A stretch of DNA of 64,000 bases. Source: Mucinivorans hirudinis (GTDB lineage: Bacteria; Bacteroidota; Bacteroidia; Bacteroidales; Rikenellaceae). The notes under the pieces are model-generated. The model was not told where the DNA came from. It saw only the letters and a program-made list of their open reading frames with translations, and ran no database searches. Positions within the stretch are counted from its first letter, which is position 1; each line of letters starts with the position of its first letter. The DNA is taken from the NCBI GenBank assembly GCA_000723505.1, contig HG934468.1, positions 3,008,798 through 3,072,797 on the forward strand, given 5' to 3'. Positions 1-7,925 of the stretch are shown here, in pieces. The position numbers were made by a program, and so were the translations under genes.

Positions 1-931
1 CAACAGCGTCCGATTTGAGAATAATCACAATCCGCATACCGTTGCGGTCGGACTCGTCATTGATATACGAAATACCCTCTAATTTCTTGTCGTTGATAAG
101 TTCGGCGATCTTCTTAATCATCTCCGCCTTATTCACCTGATATGGTATCTCATTGACAATGATGCACTCACGTCCGCTTGCCGTGTACTCAATTTCGGTC
201 TTGGCGCGCATCACAACACGTCCGCGCCCTGTACGGAACGCCTCCTTCACCCCCTCGTAGCCATAGATTATACCTCCGGTAGGGAAGTCGGGAGCTTTGA
301 TTATTGGTATAAGCTCCTCGATGTCAATATCCGGATTGTCTATGTAGGCACACGTGGCATCGATGGTATCACTCAGATTGTGGGGTGGCATATTTGTAGC
401 CATACCAACGGCGATACCGCTCGTGCCGTTCACCAACAGCAGTGGAATGCGTGTGGGTAGTACCGTAGGTTCGGGTGTGGTATCATCAAAATTGAGGGTA
501 TAATCTACTGTCTCCTTGTCAATATCCGCCATCACCTCGTCGGTTATCTTGCGAAGGCGCGCCTCTGTATAACGCATTGCTGCCGGCGGGTCTCCGTCCA
601 CCGAACCAAAGTTTCCTTGACCATCCACCAACAAATACCTCATCGACCACTCCTGCGCCATACGCACCATAGCATCGTAGACCGAGCTGTCGCCGTGTGG
701 GTGGAATTTACCGAGAACATCACCCACGATACGGGCAGATTTTTTATGTGGTTTGTCCGAGTATAGGCTCAGTTCGTTAGCCATACCATAAAGTATGCGG
801 CGGTGAACGGGTTTCAATCCGTCCCGCACATCAGGAAGGGCACGCGAAACAATCACCGACATCGAATAGTCGATATAGGCGGTCTTCATCTGCTCTTCGA
901 TATTGACCTTGATAATCTTTTCTTCTGACAT
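1..931 (-). CDS. gyrA: DNA gyrase subunit A, 5' part (runs off left edge)
   Basis: GyrA is the breakage-reunion subunit of the type II topoisomerase that introduces negative supercoils. The reverse strand from the ATG at 929-931 reads [20 protein letters not shown] and continues through [37 protein letters not shown] and [10 protein letters not shown], the last holding the catalytic tyrosine region. About 310 N-terminal residues are present; the rest lies left of the window. In the quinolone-resistance region, Ser82 and Asp86 correspond to E. coli Ser83 and Asp87, so the gene looks wild type there. GyrA rather than ParC is preferred because the sequence resembles the Bacteroides gyrase A N-terminus closely. 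No gyrB neighbour is visible. Confidence 0.95.
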   Translation of the reverse strand, partial: MSEEKIIKVNIEEQMKTAYIDYSMSVIVSRALPDVRDGLKPVHRRILYGMANELSLYSDKPHKKSARIVGDVLGKFHPHGDSSVYDAMVRMAQEWSMRYLLVDGQGNFGSVDGDPPAAMRYTEARLRKITDEVMADIDKETVDYTLNFDDTTPEPTVLPTRIPLLLVNGTSGIAVGMATNMPPHNLSDTIDATCAYIDNPDIDIEELIPIIKAPDFPTGGIIYGYEGVKEAFRTGRGRVVMRAKTEIEYTASGRECIIVNEIPYQVNKAEMIKKIAELINDKKLEGISYINDESDRNGMRIVIILKSDAV

Positions 932-959
932 ATATTAACGTTATTATTCTATCAACGTG

Positions 960-967
960 TAAAGATA
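960..967 (-). promoter_or_regulatory. gyrA: putative -7 box upstream of gyrA
   Basis: On the reverse strand the sequence reads TATCTTTA, one base from the Bacteroidetes -7 consensus TAnnTTTG, about 30 bases upstream of the gyrA ATG. A TTTC about 20 bases further upstream could be the -33 box. Inference from consensus only. Confidence 0.4.
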
Positions 968-1114
968 CTCATTTTTCCCGAAAGTGAGAAATTTTTTTGT
1001 AATTATGAGCCATAAAATGGCTATGACAAATGAATAATCTTCTGTCAATCTAAACCTTAATCTCTGCCGCTGCGTTAGCTCAGTATAAACATAGTATTCT
1101 CTTCATAATTTCCG

Positions 1115-1285
1115 ATGATTGGTATCCCCGCTTGGGGTGTTGCGGTGCGAGGAGTTAATAATAAACCCATATGGATAGTGCAAGGATTGGGCAGATCTAC
1201 AGCAGGTGGGAGTTATGGCTCAATGACGATTCCAAAAATAGATAGTCGCCCCTTAAAAGCCATTCAACACGCTGATTTATTGTAA
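1115..1285 (+). other. 56-codon ORF overlapping the left end of the IS5-type element; probable gene remnant
   Basis: An ATG at 1115 opens a 56-residue frame (MIGIPAWGVAVRGVNN at the start, ending IQHADLL) with a TAA at 1283-1285. Its last 14 codons lie inside the presumed left end of the IS5-type element, so only the first 42 or so residues belong to the host locus. I do not recognise a family. It may be the truncated tail of a gene broken by the insertion, or chance coding. The remaining sequence between gyrA and the IS (932-1114) shows only the gyrA promoter. Confidence 0.25.
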
Positions 1286-1618
1286 ATTAATAGTAATTAT
1301 TTTTGGATTAGTCTGCAATTTTTCGTATCTTTGTGGTATAAACCTTGCAAAATTGAGCTATGTTACCACGCCCCAAAGATACTCTGCAAAGCAGCCTTTT
1401 CTTCGACCTTAGAAGCACCTTAAACCACCGCCACCCGCTCTTCCAACTCGCCAACAAAATCGACTGGGCGATGTTTGAGCGAGAGTTTTCGCCACTCTAC
1501 TCACCGGATAAAGGAGTCGAAGCAAAGCCAATACGACTGATGGTTGGATTGCTGATACTAAAACATATACGCAATGTTTCGGACGAAAGTGTTGTAGAGC
1601 AGTGGAGCGAAAATGTAT

Positions 1619-1627
1619 ATTATCAAT
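1619..1627. repeat. target-site duplication, left copy (ATTATCAAT)
   Basis: The 9-base sequence ATTATCAAT directly precedes the left end of the IS4-type element and recurs directly after its right end at 3082-3090. Removing one copy plus the element restores the IS5-type reading frame. Confidence 0.9.
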
Positions 1628-3081
1628 CATTACTGACCGACAAAAAAGTTGAGAAAAAAAGAGAGGGGTAATCCCCTTTGAAGAGAATTACCCCGATAGT
1701 TGTAATTTTGTAAGTGCAAACAATACAAGATTCAACTATGGGCAAAGATAGTTATAAAAATTTAGTCGGTCAGCCGATTTTCAAACAGATTGTAGATTTT
1801 CTGCCAAGAGCGAAGTTTGACCTGTTAGTTCACCGTCACAAATCGGATAGGTACTACAAACGATTTCGCTCGTGGGAGCAGTTGATAACTTTGCTCTTTG
1901 GGGTCTTTAGCAGGTGTGATTCTGTGGGCGAGATTGCAGCAGCAATGCAGGGCTTGCAAGGCAAGTTGAGCTATTTGGGGCTAGATAAATCGCCCGCCAA
2001 AAGCACCATAGGCGATGCTTTGCGAGATAGAGATGAGGTTTTGTTCAGGGATTACTACTTTGAGTTATTGAGCCACTACTCGCCACTTTTGTCGGTCAGC
2101 CGAATTAAGGGGGTGGATTTTGAGAAGTTTTACATCTTCGATTCTACCACTATTCGCCTATTTTCGGACATAATGAAGGGGGTAGGTCGTAACCCCAAAG
2201 GAGATGGTAAGAAGAAGGGTGGATTGAAGGTGCATATGATGATAGACGCTCACGCCGATTGTGCCAAGCACGTCAATATAAGCGAGGCAAAAATGCACGA
2301 TAAGAAATTTCTGAGCAAGCTCAACCTCACAGCAGGGAGTATGATTTGTTTCGACAAGGCGTACAACGACTATGGGCAATATGCCCGCTGGACAGAAGAG
2401 GGAGTTTGGTTTGTCGGACGGTTGAAACGCAATGCTGTTTACGAGGTACAGGAGGTTATTTCAGAGAAAGTGCTGAACGACAAAGAGTTTGGAGTAATAT
2501 CAGAGGAGCACATTCATCTGAATTATAAGGATAATAAGGAGCAGAAGAAGGTTTGTTTAAGGAAAGTTGTTTATCGTGATGAAAAGGGTCGGATATTGGT
2601 TTTTATCACCAATAACTTTCAAATCAGTGCAGAGGATGTGGCTTTTATCTACAAGTGCCGCTGGCAAATAGAGCTGTTGTTTAAGAAGTTGAAGCAGAAT
2701 TTTCAACTACACTTTTTCTACTCTGAGACCGAGAATGGAATTAAGACGCAGATATGGATAACGCTCATTGCTCATCTACTTTTGACGGTGTTGAAAGTCA
2801 AAACGCAGACTGACAAAGCATTTTCGACTGTTGCGGTGTTGGTGAGGATACATTTGACGAGTTATCTGGATATTTTTTGGATGATTCAGAACTGCAAACG
2901 CACTTATCACAAGCGAAAAGGGGCTAATTTTTGCTCATCGAGCCGAGCCCCAACGATACAAATGGCACTATTTTGAGGGGGGTAGGTATTTTGAAATGAC
3001 TATTTATGCGGAAATACATGCTGATTACTAAACGATTGCATAAATAATTAACAAAAATCCGATTTTAGTCGGTTAATAATG
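1628..3081 (+). mobile_element. IS4-family insertion sequence (1454 bp)
   Basis: Terminal inverted repeats match at 16 of 19 positions: CATTACTGACCGACAAAAA at the left end, and on the reverse strand CATTATTAACCGACTAAAA at the right end. A perfect 9-base direct repeat flanks it. The element carries one transposase gene (1738-2976). It inserted into the transposase gene of a resident IS5-family element. Confidence 0.9.
1738..2976 (+). CDS. IS4-family transposase (DUF4372 plus DDE domain)
   Basis: This 412-residue DDE transposase moves the surrounding IS4-type element. The N-terminus (about residues 1-75, MGKDSYKNLVGQPIFKQIVD) resembles the DUF4372 domain common in Bacteroidales IS4 transposases. 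The catalytic region shows Asp in IFDSTTIRLF, Asp in ICFDKAYNDYGQYARW, and the IS4 signature Y-x2-R-x3-E-x6-K in YKCRWQIELLFKKLKQNF. The ATG at 1738 is chosen; an in-frame GTG at 1714 would add eight residues. The gene is full length and apparently intact, so the element may still be active. Confidence 0.9.
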   Translation: MGKDSYKNLVGQPIFKQIVDFLPRAKFDLLVHRHKSDRYYKRFRSWEQLITLLFGVFSRCDSVGEIAAAMQGLQGKLSYLGLDKSPAKSTIGDALRDRDEVLFRDYYFELLSHYSPLLSVSRIKGVDFEKFYIFDSTTIRLFSDIMKGVGRNPKGDGKKKGGLKVHMMIDAHADCAKHVNISEAKMHDKKFLSKLNLTAGSMICFDKAYNDYGQYARWTEEGVWFVGRLKRNAVYEVQEVISEKVLNDKEFGVISEEHIHLNYKDNKEQKKVCLRKVVYRDEKGRILVFITNNFQISAEDVAFIYKCRWQIELLFKKLKQNFQLHFFYSETENGIKTQIWITLIAHLLLTVLKVKTQTDKAFSTVAVLVRIHLTSYLDIFWMIQNCKRTYHKRKGANFCSSSRAPTIQMALF

Positions 3082-3090
3082 ATTATCAAT
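3082..3090. repeat. target-site duplication, right copy (ATTATCAAT)
   Basis: Right-hand copy of the 9-base duplication made by the IS4-type insertion; identical to 1619-1627. The IS5-type transposase frame resumes at 3091. Confidence 0.9.
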
Positions 3091-4164
3091 ACTTCTGTGG
3101 AGGTACTGAATTTGTCGCGGCACAACCTGTTGATGCGAGTAGTTTAGTGCATTTTCGCCACAGAATTGGCGAGGCTGGGTTTGAGTTGATTTTGGCAGAG
3201 AGTATCCGCGTGAATGATGATGTAGATTTCGACAAGCCGCAAGTTGTTTTTGTAGACACGACTGTACAAGAGAAGAACATAACATATCCCACTGATGCTA
3301 AGTTACATATGAAGATAGTTGAGAATTGCAGAGGTATAGCTGCAAAATCGGGTGTTACCCTTCGTCAGAGTTATGCTCGGGTTGTCAAGGCGTTGAATAG
3401 AGATATCCGTTTTAATAAAAAGCAGAGCAAGGCAGCTCGCCGTAAGCTCAAGTGCATAGCAGGGCGATTGGTCAGGGAGTTAGATAGAGAGTTGCCTTTG
3501 GAATCATTACACAGAGAGCAGATAGATTTGTATAAGAGAGTTTTATCTCAGACTAAAGATAGTAAGAACAAGGTATATTCATTGCACGAGCCTAGTGTTT
3601 GTTGCATCTCCAAGGGTAAGGAGCACGAGAAATGGGAGTTTGGGAACAAGGTTTCTGTGGCGTACAATGAAGATGGATTGATAGTTGGGGCATTGTCGTT
3701 TCGTAATGAGTATGATGGGCACACACTTTTGCCTGCTATTGAGCAGGTTGTACGATTGAATCATCGCCCTATAAAGATTGTTCCGTGCGACAGGGGTTAC
3801 AAGGGAGTTTCACAGGTTTTGGGTATTCCTGTTTTGATACCGAGCAATGGTAAGGGCTGTAAGAGTGAGTATGAGCGAAAGAAGCTGAAGAAGTTGTTCG
3901 CGCAAAGAGCAGGTATAGAACCAATTAATGGGCACTTAAAGAGTGACCACCGGATGGGTCGTAACTTTTACAAAGGTATATTTGGTGATAATATCAATTC
4001 TATGCTCGCCGCCGCCGCATTCAACTTCAAAAGAGCTATGAATGTTCTTTTGGACTATATCTTAAGATGGATATTACAGCTATTTGAACAAAATATCTCC
4101 ATAAAACTCCAAAACTAAAAGAACCCTGAAAACGAAAATGCCCCTTTTAAGGCACGACTAGATA

Positions 4165-4197
4165 GGGACTTCTAACTAATAGTTGTTAGAAGTCCCC
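4165..4197. repeat. short palindrome of the GGGACTTCTAA family
   Basis: A perfect 12-base stem (GGGACTTCTAAC / GTTAGAAGTCCC) encloses an 8-base loop. The arms share GGGACTTCTAA with the ends of larger palindromic elements at 33738, 49656, 51108 and 54858. It lies just outside the right end of the IS5-type element. The rest of the gap to 4307 holds only a 6-base stem near 4275-4289 and no gene. Confidence 0.6.
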
Positions 4198-4307
4198 ATA
4201 AATAAATTATTCGTTCCTGTCACTCCGCGCCTGCCGCGAAGTCTCACCAGTCCGGAATATTAGAGAATTGTCTACGTGGATACTCCACGATGAATAATAG
4301 TTTTACA

Positions 4308-5840
4308 TTACTTAGAAACTCTCTCGAGCCACTTAACCATAGTCAGCATAGTGAACATCGAAATCAGACAAGCAGCCACAAACACCGACCACGTAGCCCA
4401 AATCGGAATACTCTTATAGAATATGGCGCCGATGAAGAGCAGTTGATTGCCGAGTGCTGTTGCTCCAAGCCAGCATCCTTGCATAATGCCCTGATACTGA
4501 GGAGGTGCAACTTTCGATACAAACGATAATCCCAGGGGCGATATGAAGAGCTCTGCAATGGTTAGAATAAAATATGTCCCGATAAGCAGGAATGGAGTTA
4601 CGCGCATTGCATCGTCCAATCCCCCCATAGCCTTAACATCGCTCAGTGCAGGTACTTCCATCGAACCAAAAGACATAACTGCAAATGCAACTGCGGCAAT
4701 ACCCATACCGATTGCGATTTTCTTTGGAGTTGAAGGTTCTTTGCCCTTAGCTTTGAGCCATCCGAATAGACCGATAATCACAGGAGTTAGGAACACCACA
4801 AAGAATGGGTTGAAGAATTGGAAGACCTCTGCCCCCTGAATTGTAGTGAATCCCAAGTCGAACTTCAACATACTCAGATTGGTATAGTCCTTAGCGAAGT
4901 ATGTAAGAGTGACACCGTTTTGGTGGAAAGAGAACCAGAAGAAGATAACGATTGCAAAAACCGAGAAGAGAGCATAGATACGTTGCTTAATCTCTTTGGT
5001 ATCCATAACGGGAGCCTCCACAGTACCTTTTGCCGCAACAGCCTTATTAGCAGGGTCGGGTAGGCGATTTTTGTTGGAGAGGTATATAACAACAGAAATT
5101 AACATTGCACCCACAGCCGCAAGGAATGTGTACTGCGCACCGGTGTTGAAAACATCAAGATATGAGTTACAAAAAGCGGTCAAATCGGTTACGCCGTTTA
5201 TGGAAACCTCTTGTGAAAGAGAGGTCAGACGCTCCAACTGTTCTGGGTTTATATTGCCACCAAGATATTCGTGACACAATGGGCTAACGTCTCCATTATA
5301 GAGGAAACCGTTTGTCTGCAACCACCAGTTACGAATACCAACTGCAATCAGTGGAGCAAACAAGGCACCAACGTTGATAAACATATAGAAAATTTGGAAA
5401 CCCGAGTCACGACGTGCTGAGTACTTTGGGTCGTCATACATCTGTCCCACAACAGCTTGCAGGTTACCCTTGAAAAGACCGTTACCAAAGGCGATTACGA
5501 ACAGACCGGCGCAAGTAAGTGTAAGATAAAGAGCCACATTGGGAACAGGCGTTGGCGTTGGAATCGAAATCAGCGCATAGCCTATGGTCATCAGAATAAG
5601 ACCTGTAAAGATTGTCCCTTTGTACTTACGGGTTTTGTCGGCAATCAGACCGCCGGCTAATGCCAAAAGGTAGATAAGAGCGTAAAAAACCGAGTAGATA
5701 AGAGCAGCTTGTCCCTCTTCGAGCCCGAACTTGGACGAAAGAAATAGAACAAGCATCGCCATCATAATGTAGAAACCGAAACGTTCGCCCATATTGGCAA
5801 GTGCAGCCCCGATGAGTGCTTTTGGGTGATTTTTGAACAT
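4308..5840 (-). CDS. POT-family proton-dependent oligopeptide transporter
   Basis: This is a 510-residue inner-membrane transporter of the proton-dependent oligopeptide (PTR2/POT, major facilitator) family, expected to import di- and tripeptides. About 12-14 hydrophobic segments are visible, and the family signature FYMFINVGALFAPLIA occurs in the N-terminal half. Residues 16-24 (NMGERFGFY) correspond to the ExxERFxYY motif of helix 1, but the first glutamate is Asn16, while Glu19 and Arg20 are kept. That first Glu takes part in proton coupling in studied members. A loop of about 60 residues (roughly 175-235) between helices is longer than usual. It is preceded by a near-perfect promoter and lies downstream of ispE on the same strand. 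Confidence 0.9.
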   Translation of the reverse strand: MFKNHPKALIGAALANMGERFGFYIMMAMLVLFLSSKFGLEEGQAALIYSVFYALIYLLALAGGLIADKTRKYKGTIFTGLILMTIGYALISIPTPTPVPNVALYLTLTCAGLFVIAFGNGLFKGNLQAVVGQMYDDPKYSARRDSGFQIFYMFINVGALFAPLIAVGIRNWWLQTNGFLYNGDVSPLCHEYLGGNINPEQLERLTSLSQEVSINGVTDLTAFCNSYLDVFNTGAQYTFLAAVGAMLISVVIYLSNKNRLPDPANKAVAAKGTVEAPVMDTKEIKQRIYALFSVFAIVIFFWFSFHQNGVTLTYFAKDYTNLSMLKFDLGFTTIQGAEVFQFFNPFFVVFLTPVIIGLFGWLKAKGKEPSTPKKIAIGMGIAAVAFAVMSFGSMEVPALSDVKAMGGLDDAMRVTPFLLIGTYFILTIAELFISPLGLSFVSKVAPPQYQGIMQGCWLGATALGNQLLFIGAIFYKSIPIWATWSVFVAACLISMFTMLTMVKWLERVSK

Positions 5841-5878
5841 AAAGTACTAATTTTAAGTTGTTAAATTTTTACTGGCTA

Positions 5879-5909
5879 CAAAGATAAGAATTTATTTGAA
5901 ATAAACAAA
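5879..5909 (-). promoter_or_regulatory. Bacteroidetes-type promoter of the peptide transporter
   Basis: On the reverse strand, TTTG (5906-5909) and TATCTTTG (5879-5886) are separated by 19 bases, matching the -33/-7 consensus exactly. The -33 box lies within a few bases of the ispE stop codon. The transporter ATG is about 40 bases downstream. Confidence 0.75.
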
Positions 5910-5910
5910 T

Positions 5911-6714
5911 TTATCTCAGCAATTCTTTATGGTAAAAGTATTGTGAAGCAATGGTTGGTTCGCTTGCAAAGAGCCCGAAAATTGTTGAGCCTGAGCCCGA
6001 CATCGCCGCATAGTGTGCCCCCGAGCCATACATCTGCTCTTTGATTTGTGCAAGTAGTGGAAGCTTGGCAAAAACGGAACTCTCGAAATCGTTCGCAAGC
6101 CTATCGCGCCAATTTACCGGGGGTTGTTGCAGAATTTGAAGGATTGGAATTTCAGGAGTTTTGGGAGTTACGCCCTCATAAGCCTCTTTGGTACTCACCC
6201 CCACATCAGGCTTTATCAGCAGCAACCAGTAACCGGCGAGTGATAGAGGAAAATCGCTTAAAATCTCACCTCTGCCGCGGGCAAATTGCGGTATGTTACG
6301 GACAAAAAAGGGTGTGTCGCTGCCCAGTTCCGCCGCCAGCTCCGTGAGTTTATCATCGCTCAGGGCAAGTCTCCAAATCTCGTTGCACATTTTCAACACA
6401 GTCGTACCATTTGCCGAGCCGCCGCCAAGACCCGCCCCCGTGGGTATACGTTTGTGGATATGCAACGCCGCCGCACCAATATCGAAGCGCTCCTGCATCA
6501 GTCGTAAAGCTCTGACACATAAGTTTCTTTCAGTGTCGCAATCAATGTAAATGCCGCTCTGCGAAAAGGCAAACTCCTTGGCAGGGGCAATCTCAATCAA
6601 ATCGCTCAGCCCGCAAACGGGATACATAACGGTCTCTATGTTGTGATACCCATCCGCCCGCCGCCCGACTATATTCAAGCCGAGATTTATTTTGCAAACA
6701 GACTCCCGTATCAT
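5911..6714 (-). CDS. ispE: 4-diphosphocytidyl-2-C-methyl-D-erythritol kinase
   Basis: IspE phosphorylates CDP-methylerythritol in the MEP pathway to isopentenyl diphosphate. The 267-residue protein belongs to the GHMP kinase family. The N-terminus (CKINLGLNIVGRRADGYHNI) has the substrate-binding lysine, the ATP loop is PTGAGLGGGSANG at residues 91-103, and the C-terminal motif is AAMSGSGSTIFGLF. Its ATG overlaps the TGA of the upstream small lipoprotein gene (6711-6713) by two bases, so the two are probably translationally coupled in one operon with manA. ispH, another MEP gene, is at 29332. Confidence 0.95.
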   Translation of the reverse strand: MIRESVCKINLGLNIVGRRADGYHNIETVMYPVCGLSDLIEIAPAKEFAFSQSGIYIDCDTERNLCVRALRLMQERFDIGAAALHIHKRIPTGAGLGGGSANGTTVLKMCNEIWRLALSDDKLTELAAELGSDTPFFVRNIPQFARGRGEILSDFPLSLAGYWLLLIKPDVGVSTKEAYEGVTPKTPEIPILQILQQPPVNWRDRLANDFESSVFAKLPLLAQIKEQMYGSGAHYAAMSGSGSTIFGLFASEPTIASQYFYHKELLR

Positions 6715-6863
6715 TGGACAAAAATAGAGTCTGGCACTTCCATAACTTTCAGCTTTTCAATCACAACCACTTCGGTCGAGTCAATATCGGTAGCCTTACG
6801 ATGTGGTTTCACCCCGCATCCCATAATAGACCAAACAATGATTAATAACAATATTTTTTTCAA
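6711..6863 (-). CDS. small predicted lipoprotein, TTG start
   Basis: A 50-residue frame runs from a TTG at 6861-6863 to a TGA at 6711-6713. It reads Met-Lys-Lys, a hydrophobic stretch (ILLLIIVWSIMG), then Cys at residue 17, a good signal-peptidase II lipobox (SIMG|C). A short polar tail follows, ending VMEVPDSIFVQ. The TTG lies three bases after the manA stop and the TGA overlaps the ispE start, so it fits tightly between two genes of one operon. No ATG start is available, since the frame is closed by the manA stop codon upstream. I do not recognise a family; outer- or inner-membrane anchoring is inferred from the lipobox only. Confidence 0.6.
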   Translation of the reverse strand: MKKILLLIIVWSIMGCGVKPHRKATDIDSTEVVVIEKLKVMEVPDSIFVQ

Positions 6864-6866
6864 TTT

Positions 6867-7829
6867 CTAAGGAATATAACTTTCTAATAATAACCCGCTT
6901 CCTGTTATTGCCACCTCGTCGACATCGGCAGGTACAAGTGCTGTTTCGCCTTTTTTCAAGGTCTCTGCCGAATCTGTAGTTGCCAAGTGCACCTCTCCCT
7001 CGATACATACATATATGACGAAACTATCCAATGCCGCAAAATCGCGAATCATAGCGCCATCCACCTCGAGCGTGTTGGTCTCGAAGTAGGGGCACGACAC
7101 AAGGCGAACAACCTCGTTTCTAGCCGCGAGCGCCGTGACATTATAGTCATTGCGCACCGAATAATCTATCGCGTCCAGTGCCTGCTCGGTGTGTAGCTCG
7201 CGCGAATTTCCGTTCGGGTCTTTTCTATTAAAATCGTAAACGCGATATGTAATATCGGATGTTTGTTGAATCTCTGCAATCAAAATCCCCTTGCCAATGG
7301 CGTGAATCGCCCCCGCGGGGATGAAAAATGTATCACCCTTTTTGACAGGATAACTCCTTAGCAACTTCTCCAATTCACCTCTTTCTAAAAATTCAAGATA
7401 CTTCGCCTTGTCCACCTTTTGGTTAAAACCGACATAGAGCGATGCACCCTCTTGGCAATCGACCACATACCACATCTCGGTCTTGCCGTAAGAGTTGTGT
7501 CGCTCGGCAGCAAGAGCGTCGTCGGGATGAACCTGAATGGAGAGATAGTCCTGAGCATCAATTAACTTGATGAGCAGCGGAAACTCCTCACCAAATTTTT
7601 CGAAATTCTTTTCTCCCACCAAATCGCCCATATAGACCTCCACTAACTCACTGAGGTTATTCCCCTTGAGCGTGCCGTTACTCACAACCGAAACGTCGCC
7701 ATCAACGCCCGACAACTCCCAACTTTCGCCTATTGATTTCTCTTTGGGCAACTTTTTGCCAAACTTCTCAAGCTCCCTGCCTCCCCAGATTCGCTCTTTG
7801 TAGATTGGTTTGAATTTTAAGATTTGCAT
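6867..7829 (-). CDS. manA: mannose-6-phosphate isomerase, class I
   Basis: ManA interconverts fructose 6-phosphate and mannose 6-phosphate, feeding nucleotide-sugar and glycan synthesis. The 320-residue protein begins MQILKFKPIYKERIWGGREL. The zinc-site motifs of type I phosphomannose isomerases are visible: IQVHPDD (His), GKTEMWYVV (Glu) and FIPAGAIHAIGKG (His). An upstream in-frame ATG would add ten residues not found in the family, so the start at 7827-7829 is preferred. The length suits the shorter Firmicutes/Bacteroidetes type. It heads a manA - small lipoprotein - ispE operon. Confidence 0.93.
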   Translation of the reverse strand: MQILKFKPIYKERIWGGRELEKFGKKLPKEKSIGESWELSGVDGDVSVVSNGTLKGNNLSELVEVYMGDLVGEKNFEKFGEEFPLLIKLIDAQDYLSIQVHPDDALAAERHNSYGKTEMWYVVDCQEGASLYVGFNQKVDKAKYLEFLERGELEKLLRSYPVKKGDTFFIPAGAIHAIGKGILIAEIQQTSDITYRVYDFNRKDPNGNSRELHTEQALDAIDYSVRNDYNVTALAARNEVVRLVSCPYFETNTLEVDGAMIRDFAALDSFVIYVCIEGEVHLATTDSAETLKKGETALVPADVDEVAITGSGLLLESYIP

Positions 7830-7849
7830 ACAATAATGAATTATGTAGA

Positions 7850-7925
7850 GACAGGGCACGCCCCATCTCTACCAAAAAACCTTTGAGACACAGTCTCTAC
7901 CAAAAAACCTCGCAGACCCCCGTCT
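7850..7925. repeat. short degenerate repeats with GTAGAGAC / GTCTCTAC arms
   Basis: The gap between putA and manA holds three copies of CTCTAC, in two of which TCTCTACCAAAAAACCT is repeated exactly. A GTAGAGAC at 7850 could pair with a later GTCTCTAC to form a hairpin. It may be a transcription terminator for manA-side read-through or a small dispersed repeat. No promoter is evident in it. Confidence 0.45.

Larger units (their letters stand above)
1360..4118 (+). pseudogene. IS5-family transposase, interrupted by an IS4-type insertion
   Basis: Residues 1-89 are encoded by 1360-1627, starting MLPRPKDTLQSSLFFDLRST and ending ENVYYQ. The rest is encoded by 3091-4118, beginning YFCGGTEFVAAQPVDASSLV. 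Joining 1627 to 3091 restores 1296 bases, exactly 432 codons, in one frame. The product would be 431 residues with the DDE residues of the IS5 family: Asp in VFVDTTVQEK, Asp in VPCDRGYKG and Glu in AGIEPINGHLKSDHRMGR. The N-terminal piece carries the DUF772-type domain. Both halves are otherwise undamaged, so the interruption appears recent. The distal half has its own ATG at 3147 but lacks the N-terminal domain and is unlikely to act alone. Confidence 0.85.
1243..4160 (+). mobile_element. IS5-family insertion sequence, split by an IS4-type element
   Basis: Imperfect terminal inverted repeats are visible: TAGTCGCCCCTTAAAAG at the left (from 1243), and on the reverse strand TAGTCGTGCCTTAAAAG at the right (to 4160). 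These match at 15 of 17 positions. They bracket a transposase gene (1360-4118) of IS5-family type. Without the nested element and one copy of its target duplication, the unit would be about 1.45 kb, normal for IS5 relatives. The left end lies within a small frame that may be a host-gene remnant. The exact ends are inferred from the repeat pair and could be off by a few bases; only a possible 2-base duplication (GA) flanks them. Confidence 0.6.

Noticed and set aside
3147-4118. Independent 323-residue transposase
   Set aside because: It is the distal part of the interrupted IS5-type transposase, which joins in frame at 1627/3091; it lacks the N-terminal domain.
7850-7925. CRISPR-like array from repeated TCTCTACCAAAAAACCT
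   Set aside because: Only two exact copies exist, with no regular spacer length and no cas genes; more likely a small dispersed repeat.
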